Shown: positions 1 through 8,200 of the stretch, piece after piece
Layout: the number at the start of each line of letters is the position of its first letter
Position numbering within the stretch: the stretch's first letter is position 1
NCBI GenBank assembly: GCA_945877965.1
Contig: CAMCTH010000140.1
Location: 1 to 9,437 of the forward strand
Direction of reading: 5' to 3'
Source: Planctomicrobium piriforme
GTDB taxonomy: Bacteria; Planctomycetota; Planctomycetia; Pirellulales; PNKZ01
Length of the DNA: 9,437 bases
Notes under the pieces: generated by a model
Seen by the model: only the letters and a program-made list of their open reading frames with translations
The model's database searches: none
What the model was told of the DNA's origin: nothing
Program-made: the position numbers and the translations under genes

Positions 1-243
1 GTGAATCTCAACTGAGATGGGAGGTCGCAAAGGGATGGACCGAGTGCGGACGGCTTGCGCGCCGTTGGCCGCGAAAACTTGAAAACGCCGGGTGAGAACT
101 CCCAGCAAAGGAAATATCGCCGAGCGAACCTCCCCGGCCGGGAGTCGGCTGGGCTAAAATGGCGAGAACTCGCGCACAAAAGTACCGAATGTCGTGACAA
201 ACTGCTGCGTCGAAAATCGGCCCGCTAGGCGAGTATAGCTTAG
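1..243. other. Non-coding flank with no supported gene
   Basis: No convincing gene is visible here. On the plus strand a frame open from base 3 to a TGA at 93-95 gives about 30 Arg/Trp-rich codons, too little to call the 3' end of a gene entering from the left. On the minus strand there is no ATG; the one GTG tried (near 176) meets a stop within eight codons. Small inverted repeats are present (CTCCC/GGGAG at 130-134 and 140-144; GCGAG/CTCGC near 163-174), but none is followed by a T-run. A TATACT hexamer lies on the minus strand at 237-232, but no good -35 box sits 17-18 bases upstream, so I do not call a promoter. Confidence 0.5.
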
Positions 244-314
244 AAAAAGGCCGGTGATTCCGCGGAAAGCGACCGTACGGCCGAGCGAGCCGACGGCGCC
301 ATGCGAACCGGCCT
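244..314 (-). terminator. Putative intrinsic terminator overlapping the kinase stop codon
   Basis: A perfect 8-bp inverted repeat pairs AGGCCGGT (248-255) with ACCGGCCT (307-314). On the minus strand its first arm includes the last two bases of the TAG stop, and its second arm runs straight into a T-run (248-244). Nested inside is a second hairpin, 273-296: CCGT plus CGGC pair with GCCG plus ACGG around a 7-base loop, with one bulged A at 277. The 51-base distance between the outer arms is long for a classical Rho-independent terminator, so the nested fold is needed to bring them together. Position at the end of an apparent two-gene operon supports the call. Confidence 0.5.
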
Positions 315-3300
315 AACGGTGAGCGGCGGCCTTCGTCACGGTCGATTCGGTTGCCGCGGCGCGCCAATCGATGGTCGGCCAAATGACGGCGGCGCCGTCT
401 TCGCTTGCGGTGAGAATCGCGCGGCCCGTGGCGGAGAATTTGGCGACGGTGACCGCCTCGGCGTGACCTTTCAGCGTGAGCAATTCTTTGCCGACGGCGG
501 CGTCCCACACTTTCACGTTGCCGTCGCGCGAGCCGGTCACGATCCGCGCGGCATCGGGGGAGAAAGCGGCCGAGGTGACTGCGGCTGTGTGACCGGTGAG
601 CGAACGGATCTGCTTGCCGGTCGCCGCATCCCAAACGACGGCAACGTCGTCGGCCCCCGCCGTCACGACCCAGCAGCCGTCGCGTGAAAATGCGATCGAG
701 TGTACCGGCCAGGCGTGGCCTTTCAATTCGTGCAGCAATTTACCGTCGGCGGCGTCCCACAGGCGGGCCGTCTTGTCGGCGCTCGCCGTCGCAATCTGCT
801 TCCCGTCGGTAGAGAAGGCGGCGTGCAACACGCGGTCGATGTGGCCGGTGAAGACGCGAAGTTGCTCGCCCGTCTCGACGTCCCACAACCGCGCGGTATG
901 GTCGTCGCCGGCGGTGAGCAGCAAGCGACCGCTCTTGTCGTAAGCGACGCCGTTGACGATTCCTGCGTGCTTGCCGCGCAGCATGCGAACCGCGCGGGCC
1001 TCGACGACGTTCCAGATTTTGACTGCGCCGTCCCAGCCGGCTGTGGCGACGGACTTGCCGTCGGGCGAAAAAGCGACGCCGGCCACCGCTCCGTGCGGTC
1101 GGAAGATTTGCATCTCCGCCGCGTCGCTCAGGTTCCATTGCCGCGCTTCGTTGCCGCCGACGGTGACGAGGCTCTTGCCGTCGGGAGCAAAGAGCGCGGT
1201 CCACAACGTGCCGCCTCCCGCTGCAAGATCGAGCCAGGCGGCGTTGGGTCGTTTCGCATCGGCCGCAGTGCGCTCACGTTTCGCGGCCACGTCCCAGAGA
1301 CGAACGGTGCCGTGATCGCGATCGACGGCGGCAAGCCATTGGCCGTCGGCCGAAGTCGCCGCGGCGGCGTACGATCCCGCCGGCAGCGGCAATTCATCCG
1401 GCTGCGGAGAGGCATCGACGGCGACGGTCCACAACCGCACGCGACCGTCTTCGCAAACCGTCGCGGCGCGACCCACGCCGACAAGCGTCAAGTCGACGAC
1501 TCCGGCGGGGTGTTTCCACACGTACTGCGTCAATTCACGGCCGGTCGCCGCGTCCCAACGACCGACGGTGTTGTCGAGCGACGCCGTGAGCAGTTGCTTG
1601 CCGTCGGCGGTGAAGTGGGCGGCCGTGATTTTGCGCGAGTGGCGCAGCTCGCTCCAGATCGCCGCGCCGTCATCGGCTCGCCAGAGGTTCGCGCGGCCGC
1701 TCGTTTCGCCGGTGAAGAGTTGCTTGCCGTCGGGCGAGAAAGCGACGGCGGTCAACTCGCTGCGGTGAGCAGGTAACGTGCGAATCACACGCCCGGTCGC
1801 GGTCTCCCACAACTTGGCCCCGCGACCGTCGCCGACGCCGCTGAGCGCCCATCGCCCGTCGCGCGAAACGGCGAGTGCGGCGGCTCGCCCGGTGTCGGGA
1901 ACGACCGCGAGTTGCACGCCGTTTGACACATCCCAGACGCGCGTCGTGCCGTCGACGGCCGAGGTAATCAATCGCACGCCGTCGGCGGTGAAAAGACCGG
2001 CCGAACTGAGATACTCATGCCCCTCGGCCAACGTCGCCGTTTCTTTCCGCGTGCGAACATCCCAAAGTTTAGCGATGCGATCGCGCCCGGCCGTGACGAT
2101 CGTCTTTTCATCGGCGGAAAAATCAGCGGCCAACACGGCATCGGCATGGCCTGTCAAGACGAGCGGCGCAACGGTCCGCGCCTCTTCGTATTCGTCGATG
2201 TTCCACAGCCGTAGCGTGCCGTCATTTGCGCCCGACAACACGAGCTTGCCGTCGGCTGAGTAGCGACAGGCGCGAACCTGACCGGCGTGGCCCCGGAGCG
2301 TTTTCAACGGTTGTCCGCTCGCGACGTCCCACACAATGAGAGCGTTGTCGAGTCCGCCACTCACCAAGCATTTGCCGTCGGGTGAAAAAGCGACGCCCAA
2401 CACGGCGGTGCGGTGCCCGATCAATTCGCGGCTCGACGGCGGCGGAGGAGGTTGTTCCGAAAAGACTTCGGCCAAGCGGTAAGGACGAACGTCGGAGGGT
2501 TTCCAAATCAGCACCCGGCGGTCGTCGCCCACGGTAGCGACCGTTTGACCGTCGGGAGCGTAAACGACGCCGTGGATCGGGCCGCGATGCCCGCGAAAGG
2601 CTCGCACGTCCGCCGGCGCGTCATCATCAGAAGAGCCGGTCGGCGACAAGGCGTCGAGCGGCCAAACGATCGCCGTGCCGTCTTGGCCGGTGGTGACGAT
2701 CGTTTTTTCATCGGGCGAAAAGGCCGCGGAGGTCACGCCCGAAGCGTGGCCGCGGAATTGCTTCAACTCTGCACCGTCGGCGACATTCCATATCCGCACG
2801 GTGCCGTCCTGAGAGGTCGTCAGCAGTCGATCCCCCGCGCGGTTGAAACCGACGGAGAGCACCGCACCGGTGTGACCGACGAACTTACGAAGCGGTTTGC
2901 CATCGGCGGCTTGCCAAAGCTGCACGTAGGCTTGCTTCTCATCGCCGCCGGCCGCCAAGTAACGACCGTCGGATGAGAAGGCGACGGCATGGACGAACGC
3001 GCCGCCGTAGGGGACGTCGTAGAGTAGAGCGCCGTCGGCGACGTTCCAAACGCGGAGCTTGCCGTTCCAGCCGCCGCTTGCGGCATGTCGGCCCGTCGCA
3101 TCGAACGCCACGGCGGCCACTGGGGCACCGGCGTCGATCGTTAGCAGGCTCCGTTCGCAGAGATACTTGAGCCGACCCCATTCCCAATTTCGCAACTCGA
3201 CGGGGCACGTGTCGAGCAACTCGGCGGCCCCGTCGAAGGCATTTTCGTCGATCCGCGCCGCAGCCAGCCCGATGCGTGCCGCATAGGCGGCGTACTCTTC

Positions 3301-5256
3301 GGCCGTTTTCGATTGTTCGGCCAAATCGCGATCGCGGCGGGCCTGCGCTTCCGATTGCTCCGCGAGGTCGCGGTCGCGGCGAGCTTGGATTTCCGACTGT
3401 TCCGCCGAATCGCGATCGCGGCGAGCCTGTTCTTCGGCACGCAAGGCGCGATCGCGTTGGGCTCGAATACCGAAGAAAGCAACCGTGCCGACGATGAAGA
3501 TACCGACGATCAGCGAGGCGACGAACCGTTTGGCGCGACGCAGGCGGAGTTGTCGCACATCGCGTTCTTCTCGCGCGGCGTCGATTTGCTTGATCAGAGC
3601 GGCTTGGTCGGCGCGGGTGCGATCGAGCAAGCCCGCCGCCAGATCATAGTCGCCTTTGTCGTAGGCACTTTGCGCATACGCCGTCTTGGCCGCCGCCAAC
3701 CCTTCGGCCGCTTCCGTGTTCTCGTTCCACAGACTGAGGGCTTGTTCGAAGCCGAACAACGCGCGGGCGAACGTCGGGTAGTCGGACGTTTTACGAGCCT
3801 TGGCCAAGTCCTCCGTGCCGCGCGCCGTCAGGCTGATGCTCTCGGCGTGGGCCAGGTACTCGCGAATCGCCGCTTGGAAGGCGCGAACCGTCGGATAGCG
3901 ATCGCGCGGCTCGCTCGCCATGGCCAGACGGGCGATGTCGACGAGTTCGCCGGTCATGTCGGTCGGTGTGATTTCGTTACGGGCCGCCGCCATCAGGCAC
4001 TTCGTAACGTTCGTTCCCTTGTGCGGCGGCCGACCGGTGACGATCTCATACAAGATGGCGCCGAGCAGATAGACGTCGCTGGCCGTCGTGATCCGCTCGA
4101 TCGGCCCGGTCGCCATTTCGGGCGCCATGTAGGCGGGGCTGCCTCCCATGCTGGGCGTGTGCGTAATGCTGGCCGCCCTGCGGAACTCGGCCGTCGAGTA
4201 GGCCAAGCCCCAGTCCATCACCAGCACTTCGCCGAACTCACCGAGCATCACGTTCTCGGGCTTGAGATCGCGATGCACCACGCCGCGCGCGTGCGCAAAT
4301 GCCACGGCATCCGCCGTCTTGAGCAAGATTTCGATGTTCTCTTGGCGGGTTTTTGAGGCGATCGCCTTCGACCACGGCGTCCCTTCGACGCGCTTCATGG
4401 CATAAAACAAATCGCCCGACTCGTTCTTCCCCAGATCGTACATCGGCACGATGTTGGGGTGATCGAGATCGCCGGTGACGACCGCCTCGGAAAGAAACTT
4501 TTGCTGCGAATCGCGATTGCTCGCGAAGTTCGGCTTCAGCATCTTCACGGCGACGGTGCGATCGATGGACGCTTGTCGCGCGGTGTAGACGACCCCCATG
4601 CCTCCTTCGCCGAGCACTTCCAGCAATTCGTAATCGGCCAGGGTGGGTGTGGCCGTCGGCTGTTTGTTGGTATCGCGCACGGCCCGCACGTTGACGACGA
4701 GCGTCTGATCGCTTTTGGTGTCGCGTCCCGGCTTACCTTTGATGGTGATATGCGGTGCGGCAGAGGCGTCGATGCCGTCGCCCCAGGCCATCGAAAGCTG
4801 CGCGTCAAGCTTCATTCCTTGCGCGTCGAAATCAAACGTGTCGCTATGAGCCGCGCTGGACGGCGACGCAGAACCGGAGCTTGCCGCGGGCGAAAGATCG
4901 AACGAGGCCGCGGATTCGTCCGGCATCGAGCCGGCGGGGCCGAAGTCGACCGTCTGCAGATGCGGCAACGGATGCACCGTCCCGGGCTTCGGCTCGCTCA
5001 CCGGCTCCGCGGCCGCGGCGAGGTCGGAGCTCCCCAGGTCGATGGTTTGATCGATGCGAATTTTATCGATGGTAGGCAACTTGCGAACCGGCGGCGGAAT
5101 AACGATCGGCTCAAGATGCGCGATCGTCGCCGTCGGGTCGATCTCGGGCACGGTGGTGCGCCCCTCGACGTCGGTCCCACAATGCGCGCAGCGTCCGGCG
5201 ATCCGATCGGATTCGGTGAAAGTCGCTCCGCATTGTTTGCAGACGGGCATCGTCAC
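313..5256 (-). CDS. Transmembrane Hanks-type Ser/Thr protein kinase with 21 WD40 repeats
   Basis: Complete 1,647-residue kinase that should phosphorylate Ser/Thr on cytoplasmic targets. Seen, in order: zinc ribbon (C6, C9, C23, C26); low-complexity linker 30-205; kinase domain ~209-470 with glycine loop GEGGMGVVY 216-224, catalytic K238, probable helix-C E257, HRDLKPEN 328-335, DWG 348-350 in place of DFG, APE 378-380 and DVYLLG 394-399; helical TPR-like stretch ~485-570; one membrane helix 578-597; three 14-residue coiled-coil repeats 610-651; linker 653-702 containing LRNWEWGRL; 21 WD40 blades ~703-1630. All key catalytic residues are present, so it is probably active. By charge (RLRRAKR before the helix) the kinase should be cytoplasmic and the WD40 part extracytoplasmic, though RAQRDR follows the helix, so topology is inferred. 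The first codon is GTG (5256), but ATG at 5250, which removes two residues and keeps the zinc ribbon, is an equally good start. No Shine-Dalgarno is visible. It begins 19 bases after the upstream stop, so co-transcription is likely. The stop is TAG at 315-313. The overall order matches planctomycete WD40 kinases as I recall them; the ligand and substrates are unknown. Confidence 0.96.
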   Translation of the reverse strand: MTMPVCKQCGATFTESDRIAGRCAHCGTDVEGRTTVPEIDPTATIAHLEPIVIPPPVRKLPTIDKIRIDQTIDLGSSDLAAAAEPVSEPKPGTVHPLPHLQTVDFGPAGSMPDESAASFDLSPAASSGSASPSSAAHSDTFDFDAQGMKLDAQLSMAWGDGIDASAAPHITIKGKPGRDTKSDQTLVVNVRAVRDTNKQPTATPTLADYELLEVLGEGGMGVVYTARQASIDRTVAVKMLKPNFASNRDSQQKFLSEAVVTGDLDHPNIVPMYDLGKNESGDLFYAMKRVEGTPWSKAIASKTRQENIEILLKTADAVAFAHARGVVHRDLKPENVMLGEFGEVLVMDWGLAYSTAEFRRAASITHTPSMGGSPAYMAPEMATGPIERITTASDVYLLGAILYEIVTGRPPHKGTNVTKCLMAAARNEITPTDMTGELVDIARLAMASEPRDRYPTVRAFQAAIREYLAHAESISLTARGTEDLAKARKTSDYPTFARALFGFEQALSLWNENTEAAEGLAAAKTAYAQSAYDKGDYDLAAGLLDRTRADQAALIKQIDAAREERDVRQLRLRRAKRFVASLIVGIFIVGTVAFFGIRAQRDRALRAEEQARRDRDSAEQSEIQARRDRDLAEQSEAQARRDRDLAEQSKTAEEYAAYAARIGLAAARIDENAFDGAAELLDTCPVELRNWEWGRLKYLCERSLLTIDAGAPVAAVAFDATGRHAASGGWNGKLRVWNVADGALLYDVPYGGAFVHAVAFSSDGRYLAAGGDEKQAYVQLWQAADGKPLRKFVGHTGAVLSVGFNRAGDRLLTTSQDGTVRIWNVADGAELKQFRGHASGVTSAAFSPDEKTIVTTGQDGTAIVWPLDALSPTGSSDDDAPADVRAFRGHRGPIHGVVYAPDGQTVATVGDDRRVLIWKPSDVRPYRLAEVFSEQPPPPPSSRELIGHRTAVLGVAFSPDGKCLVSGGLDNALIVWDVASGQPLKTLRGHAGQVRACRYSADGKLVLSGANDGTLRLWNIDEYEEARTVAPLVLTGHADAVLAADFSADEKTIVTAGRDRIAKLWDVRTRKETATLAEGHEYLSSAGLFTADGVRLITSAVDGTTRVWDVSNGVQLAVVPDTGRAAALAVSRDGRWALSGVGDGRGAKLWETATGRVIRTLPAHRSELTAVAFSPDGKQLFTGETSGRANLWRADDGAAIWSELRHSRKITAAHFTADGKQLLTASLDNTVGRWDAATGRELTQYVWKHPAGVVDLTLVGVGRAATVCEDGRVRLWTVAVDASPQPDELPLPAGSYAAAATSADGQWLAAVDRDHGTVRLWDVAAKRERTAADAKRPNAAWLDLAAGGGTLWTALFAPDGKSLVTVGGNEARQWNLSDAAEMQIFRPHGAVAGVAFSPDGKSVATAGWDGAVKIWNVVEARAVRMLRGKHAGIVNGVAYDKSGRLLLTAGDDHTARLWDVETGEQLRVFTGHIDRVLHAAFSTDGKQIATASADKTARLWDAADGKLLHELKGHAWPVHSIAFSRDGCWVVTAGADDVAVVWDAATGKQIRSLTGHTAAVTSAAFSPDAARIVTGSRDGNVKVWDAAVGKELLTLKGHAEAVTVAKFSATGRAILTASEDGAAVIWPTIDWRAAATESTVTKAAAHR
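367..3150 (-). repeat. Array of 21 WD40 repeats encoded in the kinase gene
   Basis: Each blade follows the pattern GH ... V ... FSPDG-K ... TAG-DG ... LW-D. The closing Trp residues lie at 737, 781, 823, 865, 918, 976, 1018, 1065, 1108, 1150, 1192, 1234, 1276, 1321, 1374, 1415, 1458, 1500, 1542, 1584 and 1626. Spacing is mostly 41-45 residues, with longer gaps after blades 4 and 5 (Asp/Ser-rich and polyproline insertions), 7 and 14. The last five or six blades are closest to consensus. Blades 10 and 12-15 are degenerate, often lacking the GH dipeptide. Twenty-one blades fit three seven-bladed propellers, roughly 3150-2191, 2175-1282 and 1239-367. The blade count is seen; the propeller grouping is inferred. 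Confidence 0.9.
3304..3429 (-). repeat. Three 42-bp tandem repeats encoding a juxtamembrane coiled coil
   Basis: Residues 610-651 of the kinase are three copies of a 14-residue unit, QARRDRD-(S/L)-AEQSE-x, starting at Q610, Q624 and Q638. Fourteen residues are exactly two heptads, and the unit is rich in Arg, Glu and Asp, as in a charged coiled coil. It follows the membrane helix (578-597) after about 12 residues, where a dimerising stalk would be expected. The copies differ at several silent positions, so the repeat is not brand new, but tandem units of this size can change in copy number between strains. Confidence 0.85.
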
Positions 5257-5275
5257 AAAAGTTTCGCCGTGCGAT

Positions 5276-8200
5276 TTAACGAGGAGGGACTCGGCGCCGG
5301 GTGGGCCGAGCTTTCAATCGCGATCGGCCGCGATAGCGGGCGAGTGCGGCATCGACGCGGGCCGACCAATCGGTCGTCGTTCCGACGAGCGCCAAACCCG
5401 CCGCGGTTGTCAGGGCGGCGGCCGTCGCGGCAGGCGCCGCTTCGCCGAGAGCATTTTCATTTACCGAATCGAGCGCTGCGGCGGCCGGAAGTTCAGCGCC
5501 GGTCGGCGGCAGTTGTTGTGCGCCGTCGGCGGGATCGTTCGTCGCTGCACTCGGGGCGTCAGCCGAGGTCGGCTTCCCTTCGCGGACGTAGATTTCCATC
5601 ACCTTGCGCAGCGTCTGCGTTTCGGGCTCGAACAGGTAGAGGCGATAGCGGCCGTCGCGGAGTTTGCTGAAGATCTTGGAGAGCTCGTCGAGCGCGCTTT
5701 GACCGAAGCGAACCGAGCTTCCTTCGCGACCGTCGGGGAGCACTTCTCGCAGAATGACCACGCGGTCGGCCGATTCGATCGTTTCGAAGGCCGAATCGCC
5801 CCCTTCGTCGACCGTCGCGCGGATGAGCGTCGTCGTGTTGATCGTCGGTAGTTCGACGAGGCGCACCACCGCAGGGAACGAAAGGTGCGGTACCTTCGGC
5901 GTCGTGTCGATGCGAACGTTCTTCACGCCGTCGCCGGGAAACTCCAGCAGCACTTGCTGCGTCGTCGTTTCGTAGCCGGTGAAATGAATCCGTCCGTCGC
6001 TTCGCAGTGTGACGGAAACGGGAATCGGCGCGGCGGGGTCGACGACGTTCGGATTGCCCGTGTAAACGTGACCGGCCGTGGTGGCGCCGAAGATCGTGTT
6101 GAGCGAGATTAAGTCGGACACGCCGTCGCCCCAATTGACCAGCGCCGTGAAGTTGAATTCCAGAAACCGACCGTAATTAAATGTGACGCTCGCCGCACCG
6201 GTGTTCGCAATCTGCGGACCGGTGAGGATTTCGAGCAGCGGCGGAACGGCGACGAGCGAACCGGTGCCGCTCGTGACGCGCACGCCGGGATCGATCACGA
6301 GATTGCGACCGGCGGTGCCGAAGATTTCGCCCGACCCGACGACTTGCACGTCGTCGAGGACGCCTGTGTCGTGCAGCAGCAAATCGGTGCCGGCGGTGAG
6401 AACGACGTTGCCCGAGCCGCCGAGCACGAGAATCGGCGCGTTGAGCGAAAGATGATCGTCGTTGCCGCCGTCGCCCGTCGTCGTCAGCGACACGCCCCCC
6501 GCCGCATCGACGATCGGCTTGTCGACTACCATCGGTCCAACGTGCGTGATCGACGTGCCGCCGGTACCCAGGTTGAGAATGCCGTCGATCCCTCCCGTCG
6601 AACCGATCGTCAGAGGCAATCCTTGTCGTTCGGCAATGGCGATGCGGCCCGAACCGAGGTTCTCGGCCGAGAGCAGATCGACGTCGATCTCGAGCGGTTG
6701 CGTAACGCCGATTCCCTGAAAGGCGCTGAGAGCCAACTCGACGGCGACGACTTTGGGCGTCGAACCGCCTGCATCGTCGATCGCGTCATCGTCGGAGATG
6801 AGTTTCACGTGGGCCGTGCCGACGTTGACGGCCGATTCCAGCGTGAGCTTGCCTTTGCTTTGCAACTGGACGTCGTCGTCCGAGGTGGTGACGCCGGTCG
6901 TGGTGGGGCCGAACGTTTGCACCGTGCCGACTTTGAAGGGGTCGAAATTGCGGAACGTCAGCGTGTCGCCGAGCGACGCCGCCAGCACGTGAACGATGTT
7001 CGTGGGGTTGCTGAGATCAACCGGGCCTGCGCCGAGCAGTTGCAAACCCGGGGCGACGATGCTGCCGAAAACGTCTTGCGTCACCGCGCCGCCGGTTTCG
7101 AGCGTGACGTTGCCATCGACGGTTTCGATGCCGCCGATGCCGTCGACGTCGGCCAAAAGCACGTCATCGACGTCACGGAACGAAATCTGTTTGCCTGCTC
7201 CCAGCGTTTGCAGCCCGAGGCGGTCGACGTCGTTCGAGTTCGCTAGCTTGATGTCGCCGAGCGCATCGACTGCGAGTCGTGCGACTTGAATCGTGCCGGT
7301 ACCTGAGACATCGCCGCTGCTGGTGAGATGCAGGATCGGTGCGTGCGCCGGTGCGACGGCGGCCGAGAGGTCGATCGCACCGGAGTCGCCGTCGCCGATG
7401 CGCAAGGTCCCCGCGGTGATGCGATCAACTTCGGCCGATGAAAGGCCGAGCCGGCCCGGCGTCGTGCCTAGTCCGAGGTCAATCGCTCGGGCCGTCGTGT
7501 GGGTGACGATCGTGACGATGCCGGTCGACGTGGCGTTGAAAGAGCCGATTCCCGGAATCGCCGTGAGGCCGATGGTGAGATCGTCGGTCGCCACGTTCAG
7601 GTCGCCGCCGATCGATTTCACTTCCGCGTGGACGACGACGGTCGGGGTTTCTAGATCGAGTGCCGTTCCCGACGCGGTGTTAAGCGTCGTCAGGCCGGAG
7701 AACGTCGTCAGGCCGGTGCCGTGCAGGTGTGTGAGCGATTTGGCGGTGAACGCGGCGTCGATTTTGACGTTGTTCGCCACGTCGATCACAACGTCGCCGA
7801 GCGCCGTCGCGCCGACCGCCGTCGCGAACTGAATGTTCCCCACGCCGGCCTTGAGTTGTAAACCTTGCGCTCCCGCCGTCGTGCCGTCGAGCGTCGCTTG
7901 GAAAGTAATGTCGGCCCCGGTCGAGCCGGTTTGGATGACGACTTTGGCCGCCGCGTTGGGGGCGAGTTGGACCGCGCCTTTAAACGATACGATGTCGTTG
8001 GTCGTCGTGATGTCGCCGGCGAGTGAGGTGGCGTTGTTGCTGACTTGTTGGAACGGTCCGTCGAGCGAAAAGTCCGCGGCGTCGGCGATGGTGAGCAGCG
8101 CGCCGTTGTCGATCTTCACGTTGCCGGAGTTCGTCGTGTCGACGGCGGCGGAGAAAGCGACCGTTCCGGCGGCCTTGAGATCGAGCCCGCGATCGTCGAG

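Noticed and set aside
3..95. Possible C-terminal tail of a plus-strand gene entering from the left
   Set aside because: About 30 codons only, Arg/Trp-rich, with no recognisable motif; cannot be supported without the flanking sequence.
232..237. TATACT on the minus strand just past the terminator, a possible -10 box for a leftward gene
   Set aside because: The hexamers 17-18 bases upstream (GAATCA, GGAATC) are poor -35 boxes and no start codon follows within the window.
8..634. Minus-strand 208-codon open frame running past the kinase stop
   Set aside because: It lies in another frame of the kinase gene, is extremely Arg-rich, and shows no domain-like pattern; it is a shadow of GC-rich coding DNA.
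3326..3420. GCGATCGC-like octamers recalling cyanobacterial HIP1 sites
   Set aside because: They fall in codons for the RDRD part of the coiled-coil repeat and are explained by the tandem duplication.
4459..5670. Plus-strand 403-codon open frame antisense to both genes
   Set aside because: It spans the junction of two well-supported minus-strand genes and its translation is Arg/Gly-rich with no recognisable motif.
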